Shown in pieces: positions 8,653-18,300 of a DNA stretch of 64,000 bases (within the stretch, counting starts at the first letter, position 1; the number at the start of each line of letters is the position of its first letter). Made by a program: the position numbers and the translations under genes. The DNA is from Paenibacillus sp. Soil766 (GTDB taxonomy: Bacteria > Bacillota > Bacilli > Paenibacillales > NBRC-103111). The DNA lies in assembly GCF_001428105.1 (NCBI RefSeq), contig NZ_LMSJ01000001.1:310835-374834 (forward strand), read 5' to 3'. A model generated the notes under the pieces. The model was given only the letters and a program-made list of their open reading frames with translations. It was not told the origin of the DNA and ran no database searches.

Positions 8653-10435
8653 TTCCTTCAATCGCATTCTCCTTAAGCTACGACTAAAGCAAAAACTGTT
8701 GCTGTCCTATCTGCTGCTTATCCTGCTTCCAATACTCTACCTTCAGTTCTATGCTTCCGGTAAAGTGACGGGCATCATACAGGAAATGGTCAATTTTTCG
8801 CTCAATCAAAGTTTTAACCAAACTCATTCCTTTCTTTCCTATAAATTAAAACGGATGACCGATGTTTCAGATATTATTGCCTTGGACGAGCAGAATATGA
8901 CCCGTATCCTAACGCGTAACGTAAACGATTACAATATCCATGATCAATTGCAAGATGGAAACATAATGAGGCAATTCATCACTTCCTTCCGTGACAGTAC
9001 CGATGTAAGCGAAGTCCGGCTCTATCTGCCAAAAGGGTTTCTATTCGCCGATGAGGGCAGCAACATGTTGCGTCTGGATGATGTCCAGAACTCGACATGG
9101 TATAAGAACTTGGTCAACGCCAGAGTAAAGCTCATGTGGTTTTCTTCGCATGATTATTCAACCCTAGCTGGTGATGGGCGTCCGGTCATCTCCCTTATCC
9201 GACTCATTCGCCATCCCAATCACTATAATGATACAATTGGTGTTCTAAGATTGGACATGGATGAACGGAATCTGAAAGAAATCGTTTCGCGTGCCAACAC
9301 CGTTAAGAATAGTTTAACTTATTTACAGAGCAGCGATGGCCTCATTCTAATTGCTTCGGATCAACTGCTCATGAAGCAATATTTTCTCGCTGATGGCTCT
9401 GCACCTATACGATCACAGCATTCAAGCGCCAGTTATAAGCAGATCATTAACGGCAGAGAGCTTGAATTCCTTCAGCTGCCCATACCGCAAACAGACCTGA
9501 CCATGGTTACTGTTATTCCCACTCAGGAGATCGTGTCTAGAAGCACACGCCTTCAGAAAGAGCTCCTTGCCAGCTTGCTCGTAGTCGCACTGCTAGCGAT
9601 CGGGCTTGCACAATATATTTCCCTTCATATGACTAGACGGATTACACATTTGAGTCAAAAGATGAAAGCAATGGAAGCTGGACTCCTAGAACCTATCATT
9701 AAGCCGTCAGGGGAAGATGAGATCGGAGAGCTCATCCAAAGCTATAACTACATGTCGAAACAACTAGCTTTGTTAAAGGATGTTGAAGTAAAGGCAATTA
9801 AATCGGAATTGAAGGCCCTTCAATCCCAGATCAATCCCCACTTCTTATACAATACGCTAGATCAGATCAATTGGATGGCTCAATTCGGAATGAATGACCA
9901 AATCCCCGCTCTTGTGCATTCTTTAGCTGGATACTACAAACTTACTTTGAGCAATGGACAGGACATCATTACAATTGAACACGAACTGAAGCTGGTCGAC
10001 TATTATGTCCAAATTCAAAATATTCGCTTTGAACAAAGAATCGAATTTATTATGCAGGTCGATGAGGAATTTCTACAAGGACTCATTCCTAAGCTAACGC
10101 TTCAGCCCATCATCGAGAATGCCATTCTACATGGAATATTGAAAAGTGAGAATCGAGAGGGGATCATTACGGTAACTTGCGAACGCCAAGCTGATCAGAT
10201 CGTTCTGTCTGTCGTTGACGATGGGGTTGGTATGGACGGAACACACCTGGAAGCACTCCAATTAGGCAGTAAGATGATCAATCCGAACGGAAGCGGTTAC
10301 GGGATTCGTAACGTACAGGAACGGATTAAATTGTACTATGGGGAAGCCTTCGGATTGCAGTTCTTCAGTTCACCTGGAGATGGGATGATTGTTGAAGTGC
10401 ATATCCCGTTAATTATGGATTCGGATTCCTTATAA
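8645..10435 (+). CDS. YesM-type sensor histidine kinase
   Basis: 596 residues. Membrane helix 1 lies at about 17-36, an extracytoplasmic sensor of about 265 residues follows, then helix 2 at about 306-325 (LLASLLVVALLAIGLAQYI) and a HAMP linker. The catalytic histidine lies in QINPHFLYNTL (His at about 399), the hallmark of the YesM/LytS (His_kinase) family. The ATP-binding part has QPIIENAILHG (N box), VVDDGVGM and GYGIRNVQERI (G boxes). It starts inside the regulator gene and is translationally coupled to it. Such pairs in Paenibacillus usually sense oligosaccharides outside the cell and control neighbouring Lpl-type transporters. Confidence 0.95.
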   Translation: MFNSFNRILLKLRLKQKLLLSYLLLILLPILYLQFYASGKVTGIIQEMVNFSLNQSFNQTHSFLSYKLKRMTDVSDIIALDEQNMTRILTRNVNDYNIHDQLQDGNIMRQFITSFRDSTDVSEVRLYLPKGFLFADEGSNMLRLDDVQNSTWYKNLVNARVKLMWFSSHDYSTLAGDGRPVISLIRLIRHPNHYNDTIGVLRLDMDERNLKEIVSRANTVKNSLTYLQSSDGLILIASDQLLMKQYFLADGSAPIRSQHSSASYKQIINGRELEFLQLPIPQTDLTMVTVIPTQEIVSRSTRLQKELLASLLVVALLAIGLAQYISLHMTRRITHLSQKMKAMEAGLLEPIIKPSGEDEIGELIQSYNYMSKQLALLKDVEVKAIKSELKALQSQINPHFLYNTLDQINWMAQFGMNDQIPALVHSLAGYYKLTLSNGQDIITIEHELKLVDYYVQIQNIRFEQRIEFIMQVDEEFLQGLIPKLTLQPIIENAILHGILKSENREGIITVTCERQADQIVLSVVDDGVGMDGTHLEALQLGSKMINPNGSGYGIRNVQERIKLYYGEAFGLQFFSSPGDGMIVEVHIPLIMDSDSL

Positions 10436-10455
10436 ATATTAGACAGGAAACCAAT

Positions 10456-10508
10456 AAGATCGCTCTTCACTTGCTGCGAAAGACACAAGTGAAGTAGCGA
10501 TCTTTTTA
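10456..10508 (+). terminator. Intrinsic terminator of the two-component operon
   Basis: AAGATCGCTCTTCACTTG pairs with CAAGTGAAGTAGCGATCTT around a 12-base loop, followed by TTTTTA. It lies 20 bases after the kinase stop codon and faces the convergent beta-helix gene. Confidence 0.85.
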
Positions 10509-10547
10509 CGCTATCAAGGTTCCTTACAAGTTCGGCAATGATTTTAA

Positions 10548-13301
10548 TTAATACCCATAAACCTCAAGCTCAACCATATAATTAGAAGTATTTACGGTAT
10601 TGCCATTTAGCCAAAACCTTACGTACCGGCCCGATAGGGGGCTGAACGTAATCGTCTTGCCGTTGCTCGTCTCCGTATATTCAGCATCAGTCCCTATGCC
10701 TTGGCCAGCCGAGTTATTCGTATCATTATTAAATACATTGGTATAGCTGCTGAAATCCGCATCATTCGAGATCTGAACAATAACGTCGTGGTATTGCCGA
10801 CTGTCATTGAAATAGTGCCACATCGTGATTTGTTTCAAGGTGATGGTGGATCCGAGATCCATTACTGCATGAACCGCGCCAGTTCCTACATCTACCCAAT
10901 CACTTGAGGATAAATTCCCATTCGATAATTTAGAAGGAAATGCATCATTTACACCCGCTGCACTGTAAGTAATATCCCTGTATTGAGACACTAACTTTGC
11001 GATTGGGTCAGTTCCAAATACCTGCAACTCTACAAAATTACTGTTGGTATTTACAGAGTTGCCTTTTAACCAGAAACGGGCATATCTAGCTGTAACTGGT
11101 GCAAAAGTAAGTGTCTTGCCGTTAACCGACTCGGCATACTCATCGTCAGACCCGTACCCTTGACCTGAGCTGTTATCCTTATCATTATTGAACACCGTTG
11201 TTACATAACTGCTGAAATCAGACGTTCGCGACAACTGAACCACCACATCTTTATACGTGCGGCCATCTGTATAAAAGTGCCACATCTTTATTTGACTAAT
11301 GTCTTTCAGAGCACCAAGATCAATTTGAGCATACACAAGTTGGTCAGGATTTCCGACAGTTACATAATCCGTAGATGCTGTATTACCATTTGTTAGTTTG
11401 GAAGGGGGAGGATCCGATGCACTACTACTAAAGGTAGGAGCTATTCCTGCAGATAGGTTCGTTGTACTGACTCCGGGGTATTGAATTGCCCCTATACTTC
11501 CGCCGCTTATTGCAAATGGCGTACCAAAAAAGTCGCTATATCCTCTGTCCATATCCGAATGATAGCTGAGGGCTCCAGTTTTCATAGTTGCGCTAGAACT
11601 GGATTGAAGCCGATAGTCCCGATTAGCAGGATCTACGAATAATGGATTTATCTGAACATTACCACTGCAGCTAGATGAGCAGACACTGTTCAATTGCGCA
11701 GCGTCATAATTTAAGCTAAAGTCTGGTGGAGAACCCGAGTAGTTCTTGTAACGAGCCACTTTTCCATTGGTATCGCCGGTTTGAACGACAGGATCCCAGA
11801 AATTGTTATTGTGAACGAAGGCTGTACCCGTTACTTGCGGATGTACGTTCAGCCCAACCTGCCCTTGAGGGCTGAGACCGTACTCATACATAATGTTATT
11901 GGCAATAACATTATTCTCTACCTTGTTGGCGCTCGGACTGCCAGGATTATCTCCAAGGTAAATAGCATACTGATCCGTCTCAGCAATCGTGTTATTAATA
12001 ATCCAACTATTCTTGGCTTCCATCCAAGTGTTGTTATCACCCGAAATAGCTTGCCAAGGATACATATCTAATCCCCAGGGTTGGAAGGAATGATTGGGCA
12101 GAACTGTACCCGTAGCACCCGTAATAATATTGCCGTATATTTTGTTGCTGCTACCAAGAACATGGTTAGTTGTTGTGTAATCGTGAATATAGTTGCGGCG
12201 AATGATATTATTCGTGGTCTTGCCGCTGTAGCCGTCCATGTCAAGACCATGCATATATCCGGAGGTACCTGCAGAAATATCATTTTGCTCCACGATTACA
12301 TGCTTAACGCCAGGCAAGTTAGTCTTGTAATTTGTAAGCGAGATCCCGGAATGTCCCCAGTTCAATATTTTATTACCACGGATCACTGCACCATCAACGG
12401 CATGATGGATGAATAATCCATCCCCTGTGGTCACCACCGTATCGTTCTCTTGGGGCAACCAGACTTTGTCAATCAAGGAATTCGTTATCGTGATGTGAGA
12501 GACATACGAAGTGTCGTCTGGGTTAGTTCCTGAATTCCCGATTTGTATCCCGCCTTGAACAGCTCTTTGGACGATCAGATTGTCAAAGGTTAGATGCGAG
12601 CTTGGAGCTTTGACCCAAATGACTCTGCCATAGGAGCCTCCACGGAAATCAATATCCTTAATCGTGACATGATGCGTATTCTGCATAACAACAGCTTCTG
12701 GCAAATAATAGGCGATGACCTCCACATTCGTGGGTGGAATAGTGGATGAGCCTGTATTTACGTATACAATTCCTCCCGCAACTGCCCATTCATGTAATTG
12801 ATCAACGTCGCTCGCACTTGATACTCTTTGTTTAGGAACGCCATTCACAAATACCCGGTACGCATCTAAAGTGGTACTTCCATTGATACTTTTTTGCCAA
12901 CGATTCGTCCCCGGGACATTTGCCCAGCCCGTATCCAGCTTATACATTCCTGCAATCACAGGCTTAGGTCCGGTCCCGTAAGCACCTATCGTGATCGGAT
13001 CGGCTGCTGTTCCTGCTTTGTTAGTCAAGTTAAGAGATGCGTTGTACCAAGCATCCCCTCTTTTGAATAAGATTGTATTTCCTGCATTCATTAGGGTTAG
13101 GGCAGTTGAGATATTCTGTTTAGGAGCGGCTGGAGAGAATCCGTTGTTGGAATCGCTTCCAGTAGTGGAGAAATAGTACGTATTGCCCGTAGCGAAAGCT
13201 ACATTAGGGGCTGTTAATATGAAGACGAGAACAGAGCTGATAATAAGTGCTGCAATAAGAAAAAACTTAGACGAGGAACGATTCGTTACATAGTTCATCA
13301 T
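10548..13301 (-). CDS. Secreted right-handed beta-helix protein with two C-terminal discoidin-like domains
   Basis: About 917 residues from ATG ATG at 13301 following GAGGAGG. The signal peptide covers roughly the first 38 residues (LIAALIISSVLVFILTAP). YYFSTTGSDSNNG and AAPKQNISTAL open a parallel beta-helix of the pectate-lyase-like fold, with many ITNSLIDK/VIRGNKIL-type coils up to about residue 600. Two homologous copies of about 150 residues follow, each with SKLxNGNxxSxDxVxVG, MWHxxxDxRxYxDV and VNGKTxTFxP, ending in FVELQVFGT and MVELEVYGY. These look like F5/8-type (CBM32-like) sugar-binding domains. It is the last gene of the minus-strand polysaccharide locus. Whether it is a lyase or only a binder cannot be read. 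Confidence 0.85.
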   Translation of the reverse strand: MMNYVTNRSSSKFFLIAALIISSVLVFILTAPNVAFATGNTYYFSTTGSDSNNGFSPAAPKQNISTALTLMNAGNTILFKRGDAWYNASLNLTNKAGTAADPITIGAYGTGPKPVIAGMYKLDTGWANVPGTNRWQKSINGSTTLDAYRVFVNGVPKQRVSSASDVDQLHEWAVAGGIVYVNTGSSTIPPTNVEVIAYYLPEAVVMQNTHHVTIKDIDFRGGSYGRVIWVKAPSSHLTFDNLIVQRAVQGGIQIGNSGTNPDDTSYVSHITITNSLIDKVWLPQENDTVVTTGDGLFIHHAVDGAVIRGNKILNWGHSGISLTNYKTNLPGVKHVIVEQNDISAGTSGYMHGLDMDGYSGKTTNNIIRRNYIHDYTTTNHVLGSSNKIYGNIITGATGTVLPNHSFQPWGLDMYPWQAISGDNNTWMEAKNSWIINNTIAETDQYAIYLGDNPGSPSANKVENNVIANNIMYEYGLSPQGQVGLNVHPQVTGTAFVHNNNFWDPVVQTGDTNGKVARYKNYSGSPPDFSLNYDAAQLNSVCSSSCSGNVQINPLFVDPANRDYRLQSSSSATMKTGALSYHSDMDRGYSDFFGTPFAISGGSIGAIQYPGVSTTNLSAGIAPTFSSSASDPPPSKLTNGNTASTDYVTVGNPDQLVYAQIDLGALKDISQIKMWHFYTDGRTYKDVVVQLSRTSDFSSYVTTVFNNDKDNSSGQGYGSDDEYAESVNGKTLTFAPVTARYARFWLKGNSVNTNSNFVELQVFGTDPIAKLVSQYRDITYSAAGVNDAFPSKLSNGNLSSSDWVDVGTGAVHAVMDLGSTITLKQITMWHYFNDSRQYHDVIVQISNDADFSSYTNVFNNDTNNSAGQGIGTDAEYTETSNGKTITFSPLSGRYVRFWLNGNTVNTSNYMVELEVYGY

Positions 13302-13451
13302 AAACCTCCTCAATATATTTACGTACTAATTATCACAACGTTCTATACATAAATGACTACTTGAATAAACATGCTCACCTCCTATGATTGGATTACTTGC
13401 TAGATGTTACAACCTATAAGCACCACCTCCCTACCTGATTTGGTATTGAAA

Positions 13452-15230
13452 TTAACCGCTGTACATGCCAGCAAAAGTCAACAGTCGTTTCAGAACAGCC
13501 GCAGCTTCAGCTCTTGTTGTTTGCGCCTCCGGCCGGAAAGTGTTCTGCTCGTCACCCACCATCAAACCAGCTGCAGCAACTTCAGCAATCGCCTGCTGCG
13601 CCCAAGCTGCAGACTCGTGGAAATCGACAAATGGCAGCACACTCCCACTGACTTCGGCATCTGCGAATGGTTGACCGACAAATTGGGCCGCACGTTTCAA
13701 AATCACGGCCAATTCCTGTCTGTTAAGCGTTGCTTCAGGCCGAAAGGTCTCATCCGGATAGCCGCTAACCAAATCGGCATTCGCTGCCGCTTGGACTGAT
13801 GTGTCATACCACTGCCCATTCATATCAGCAAAAGAAGTTGTGCTGGCATGGGAATCCAGGGAAAGGGCACGTACCAACATAGTTGCGAACTCAGCCCGAG
13901 TAACCGGTTTGTCTGGTCCAAAGTTTTGATCCGACAAGCCTTTAATGATGAGCTTATTCGCCATCGGCTCGACCAAGGACTTGCTCCAATGCCTTTCAAG
14001 ATCGGCAAAATGCTTATCCAGACGAATCAAAGAATATACGCTATTTCCTTTCCTGAAAAGCTCTGCCACCGTTTTGCCGTTAATGATATGAAATACGGTT
14101 GGAACCGGAAGCAGCTCACCCGTAGCTTCATCCATATAAACGCCTGACGTATTGCCAGGTTCAACTTCGAAGTCAAGCTGAAAGGAACGTGGTACATACC
14201 GCGTGAATTTTGTTATTGTTACTTTGTCTCCAGTTGGTGTTTCGGCAATCACTTCAAAATCAATCGGTTTCATCAACAGATTCGCTCCGTTCTGAGATGC
14301 TCCGCGCTCAGCTTTATCCGCCTGCTCCTTACCTGCCTCTGTTACGATGATTGTGATCACTGCCTTGTTTGCTTGTTCACCCAGTTGATCGCGCCAAGCA
14401 CCCGAGGTCATTTCGCTAAGCGGAAGGGAATAGGAAATATTCCCTGCTTTAAGCTCTACGACTGCAGACGAATTTTGCTTCGCCCACTTTTGTAGCAGCT
14501 CCATTGATACTCGTACTGGAACGTCTGTGGGAATGACGACTTTTCCCGATTCCACTTGACCATTTCCGTCCTCTTCGGTGATTTCGCGATGAGCTTTCGA
14601 GTTACCGTTACCATTGCCATTACCATTGCCATTACCGTTACCGTCACCGTTACCGTTACCGTTACCATTACCATTGCCATTACCATTACCATTACCATTA
14701 CCATTACCGTTACCATTGTTCTCACTGTCATCAGAAGTTATTTGAATGCTGAGCTTTTTTTGCACCTCATGAGCTGTTGCATGTAATCCTGTTTCAAGAT
14801 TTACCAAGCTTTTGACCTTTATTAGCTTGAAGTCCACTATTCCAGGCTTATCTGCTTGGAAGGTTAATGTGGTTAATGTTTTGGTCCCGTTTTCCCCAGC
14901 TGCTTGCCCTGACTTTGTCGATCCATACCTAAACGTATTTCCATTCCTTACAAAAACGGGCGTTCCCCCAGGTAGATTGTAATCCGCACTCAGTAATGTA
15001 ACGCCAGCAGGAACCTCGATCGTCAAGTCATAAGCATACAATTGTTTGAGATTTGATCCTACGATGGTAATAACGAATGAATCTTTCTTTTTAATAGTTT
15101 CCTTTGTTGTCCGGATATCAAACGAAGTTGGCACCTCATCTGCGAAGGCCACTGGCAATCCCTTGACCCAACTTAATAAACACGTGATGAATAGTAGGAT
15201 CGCTCCATACCGAAATAAGTGCTTTATCAT
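13452..15230 (-). CDS. Cell-surface anchoring protein: cohesin-like domain, Asn-Gly linker, three SLH domains
   Basis: 592 residues from the ATG at 15230, set 7 bases after GGGGGA; an upstream open frame to 15305 has no SD. Signal peptide is residues 1-32, ending AFA. Residues about 35-165 look like a cohesin/CBM-type beta sandwich (DSFVITIVGSNLKQLYAYDL, then KTLTTLTFQADKPG). An Asn-Gly repeat of about 40 residues follows, then an uncharacterised beta domain. The last 180 residues are three S-layer-homology modules (HWSKSLVEPMANKLIIKG, PVTRAEFATMLVRAL; WYDTSVQAAANADLVSGYPD; AWAQQAIAEVAAAGLMVGD). SLH modules bind wall polymers, so the cohesin-like domain is displayed outside. The upstream gene encodes a dockerin protein, its likely partner. 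Confidence 0.85.
   Translation of the reverse strand: MIKHLFRYGAILLFITCLLSWVKGLPVAFADEVPTSFDIRTTKETIKKKDSFVITIVGSNLKQLYAYDLTIEVPAGVTLLSADYNLPGGTPVFVRNGNTFRYGSTKSGQAAGENGTKTLTTLTFQADKPGIVDFKLIKVKSLVNLETGLHATAHEVQKKLSIQITSDDSENNGNGNGNGNGNGNGNGNGNGNGNGDGNGNGNGNGNGNGNSKAHREITEEDGNGQVESGKVVIPTDVPVRVSMELLQKWAKQNSSAVVELKAGNISYSLPLSEMTSGAWRDQLGEQANKAVITIIVTEAGKEQADKAERGASQNGANLLMKPIDFEVIAETPTGDKVTITKFTRYVPRSFQLDFEVEPGNTSGVYMDEATGELLPVPTVFHIINGKTVAELFRKGNSVYSLIRLDKHFADLERHWSKSLVEPMANKLIIKGLSDQNFGPDKPVTRAEFATMLVRALSLDSHASTTSFADMNGQWYDTSVQAAANADLVSGYPDETFRPEATLNRQELAVILKRAAQFVGQPFADAEVSGSVLPFVDFHESAAWAQQAIAEVAAAGLMVGDEQNTFRPEAQTTRAEAAAVLKRLLTFAGMYSG
14601..14719 (-). repeat. Hexanucleotide repeat coding for an Asn-Gly linker
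   Basis: About twenty tandem 6-base units read (on the plus strand) as alternations of CCATTA, CCATTG, CCGTTA and CCGTCA, each encoding Gly-Asn on the minus strand. One Asp interrupts the series. The in-frame unit makes length changes tolerable, so the linker length probably varies between strains. Confidence 0.9.
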
Positions 15231-15288
15231 CTGGCTCCCCCTAGCTAATAACTTATATCTTCTTCGAATTTGAGAAATGGGCTTAACA

Positions 15289-15310
15289 CCCCCTTGCATA
15301 AACAAGGGGG
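15289..15310 (-). other. Strong stem-loop between lyase and SLH genes
   Basis: CCCCCTTG and CAAGGGGG form a perfect 8-bp stem with a 6-base loop in the gap between the lyase stop and the SLH-gene start. No T-run follows on the minus strand, so it is more likely an mRNA-processing or stability element within an operon than a terminator. Confidence 0.6.
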
Positions 15311-15336
15311 CGCATCGCTATAAGTTTGTTTAGTAG

Positions 15337-18300
15337 TTAACTCGAAAACATCCGGCTGGCGACGAATGCCAAGTCTTCAATATCGACGACACCGTCGCTA
15401 TTGATATCTGCATTTCGAGCATCGTCCGACCAATCAGGGCTTGTTGATTCCTTCCCGTATTGCTCAGCGATATTGGCGAAATCGTTGACATCAAATTCGT
15501 GGTTGTTGTCTGTATCGCCTGTCTCAGCTGTAATCCGGTGGGATTCAAATTGTGTAAGTGCAGCTGTTAAATTCGACTGGGCAGTCTGGATTTGCTCTTG
15601 GGTTGCGTCAGATTGATTGAATACTGCTTTAGCTGCGTGGATAACCACGGTCAGAGCCGCTTTCAATCCCGAAAGGGTCGAGCTGAAGAAGGTCCCGATG
15701 GCCGTACCTTCAACTGCCTGATCACGGGTCGACTCGGCTTGCGTGATCAATGCTCCTAATGCCGTTTTGTTTAATACATTCACTTCCAGTGTGGATCCTA
15801 CTATTGTCGTTTTTACTCCAGCCTCGCTTGATATTGAAACCGCTGATGCTGCGAAACTGGCATTGCCAGATGAAGCATCCGATGTTACATCAAACTTCAA
15901 GGTTAAGAACGGTGTTCCAACCGGAAGTACGTCTGTTCCTGTACGCGCAGTAACTATGCGCAACTCGCCTGCATCCTCATCATTTTCAATAATAGCTACT
16001 TGCTCCGGATAATCGTACACAAACCCGGTATAAGTAAACTTAGCTGGATCATAAGACAGTGTAAGTTCAACAGCTCTCGTGGAGTCGGTCTTATCCAAAG
16101 CTAGTTGAACGTCTAACGGCTGCCCCGAACTAACGGAACTTGTGTTAGTCGTCAGTTTGACCGTCGGCTCTATAACTGGCTCCCTTTTGACCAAGCCGAC
16201 CCAGTCCAGATTCATCGCTCCGCTGATCCTCCACATCTTAAGTTCAACCTCACCAGCGGGCAGCGTTTTACCGGTATGGACGGTCATCGCTTTCCAGTAC
16301 TCCGGTTTAGTACCTTGATCGACTGTTCTTTCCGCCTCAGCCGTGTAATACTGGTTCCCTAGTTTAATGAGTCGGGTAGGAAGCGAGTCAGCAAGTTCCC
16401 ATGCAACGTATTTGATAGCAAGGTCATAGTTGCCAGCTTCGGGGACGTTTAATTTCCATGTAATATTTTGTCCTAGAGCATTCCATTGGCTGACTCCCTT
16501 ACCCCCCGACAAGAAAGGACGCGAGCTGTACACGTTGAAATTGCCGTCCTCATTATCTATAAAGCTCTCGGCTTCCGCGAACACCGTTAATTCATCCTTG
16601 AGGACATCATAATTCGCTGTAGCTTCAGTTGGCGTCACCCCGCCAGGCGATACGCTGCGCAGTTTCAAGGCTCCTGTCACGCTAGGTATAGAGAATCCCG
16701 CATTTTTCCCCATGAAAATGAAAGGCTTAACTGGACCCAACCCCTCAAAAATTAGGCCCGGCGGCGCTTCAAGAACCTCGTAAAGACCTGCCGAATTCGT
16801 GATGGATCCCCAAGCTGCTGTACCACCGTGTCCATTGCCGTACGTGGACAACGTTACTGATGATGCTACACCATTAATTTCAACAGGATAGGAAACCTGC
16901 GCCTGTGGTGCAGGTGCCGGAATATTGCTCAACAGCAACTTATGCTGCCCTGGCTCTACATTCAACGTTAATGTATTGCCTGCCGTATCCCATTGAACGC
17001 CTCGTGCATAAACGACATCTGTTACACTGCCGCCTTTCGGCAAGCTACGGTACTCTTCATCAAGTACAGTCGTAACACCCGACTTAAGTAAGCTGACCTG
17101 ATTATTCTTCGTTCCTGTAATTGACAGCTCGTCGCCAGAGAGCGCGACGGTTGCCGGCTCAGTGCTGGCAATTCGTGTGACACCATTCATCGTCAATTGC
17201 GTACCGCCGACCAAAAGAATGGAGTTCCCCTTGACGGTAGCTGCGATGCCTTCGAATTGCATATCGCCTGTGTCTACAACACCGCTTTGTGCTGTCCGTA
17301 CATAAACATCCGTTCCATCGGTAAAATGCAGTTTCCGGTACGTGCCAAGATCCTCGGTGATGATATCCTCAGGCGCGGAGCCCACTTGGTAAGGCACATA
17401 GGTGGAAACGATCGTCGCTTCCTCCGTTTTTGGCGTTTTAAATCCGCCATGCAACCTTCTTTTTCCGCCATAAGTTGATCCGCTTGGCAAATATTCAACA
17501 CCTTCGTAATCCAAGAACTGGTTGGTTACGTCGATCTTCGTTAATCCCGGATAGTACAGATTTACTTCTAAAGCAGCCTTGTTCTTAATAATCGTTGCGC
17601 TGCTGTTCGCTTCGTCTATGTTTAAGGTGTTTTCGGCATGGAGCCAATATTCGAAGCTGGAGCCTCCCGGCTCGCGCGCATTCAGATTATCGACGATTAC
17701 AAAGGCGCCCGGCTTCACATAAATCACACTGCGCTGAGCCAAATCAAGGCCGATGAAATCTCCGGTATTGTAAGCCGTTGTGGCGTCACCGACAGCCGCG
17801 TCGAAATCCCTGTTTGTAGCGAAGCCCGTAATTTGACCCGTTGCTTTCATATCGAAATGCTTTTGGCCTTTTTTGATGTCATAGGTTATCGCATTATGGG
17901 CAAAAGTCTGCTTGGCATATTTCTGGAAATGCTCGCTGTTGAAATCATCATAGAACCCGCCGTCAACCGTGAGATCTTCCCCGTAGGCTTTAATCATGAT
18001 GCCATTCTGATCCGCGTGGCTATGATTGAAGCTGCCGAATGGGCTGGATTTGAAAAAGAACGAAATCCGCTTCGGATCAAGCAAATTGGAATGCATCGCG
18101 ACCGTTCCGATATTCTCGAAATACTTGGCGGTTGGCATCTCTACTGGAGGACGAGCCGGTAAGCTGCTGTCTTCATATAAGTACGAGATGAAGTTGGCAT
18201 AATCATAAGGGTCTCGCTGCGCGTACCACTGCATCACCTCATTTTGCTGCATCTGCGCTTCGCGTGTTATACCAGCTGCAACATAGTTGCGGGAGATCAG

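Noticed and set aside
14601..14719. Regular repeat that could suggest a CRISPR array
   Set aside because: Units are six bases with no spacers and lie inside an open reading frame encoding Asn-Gly.
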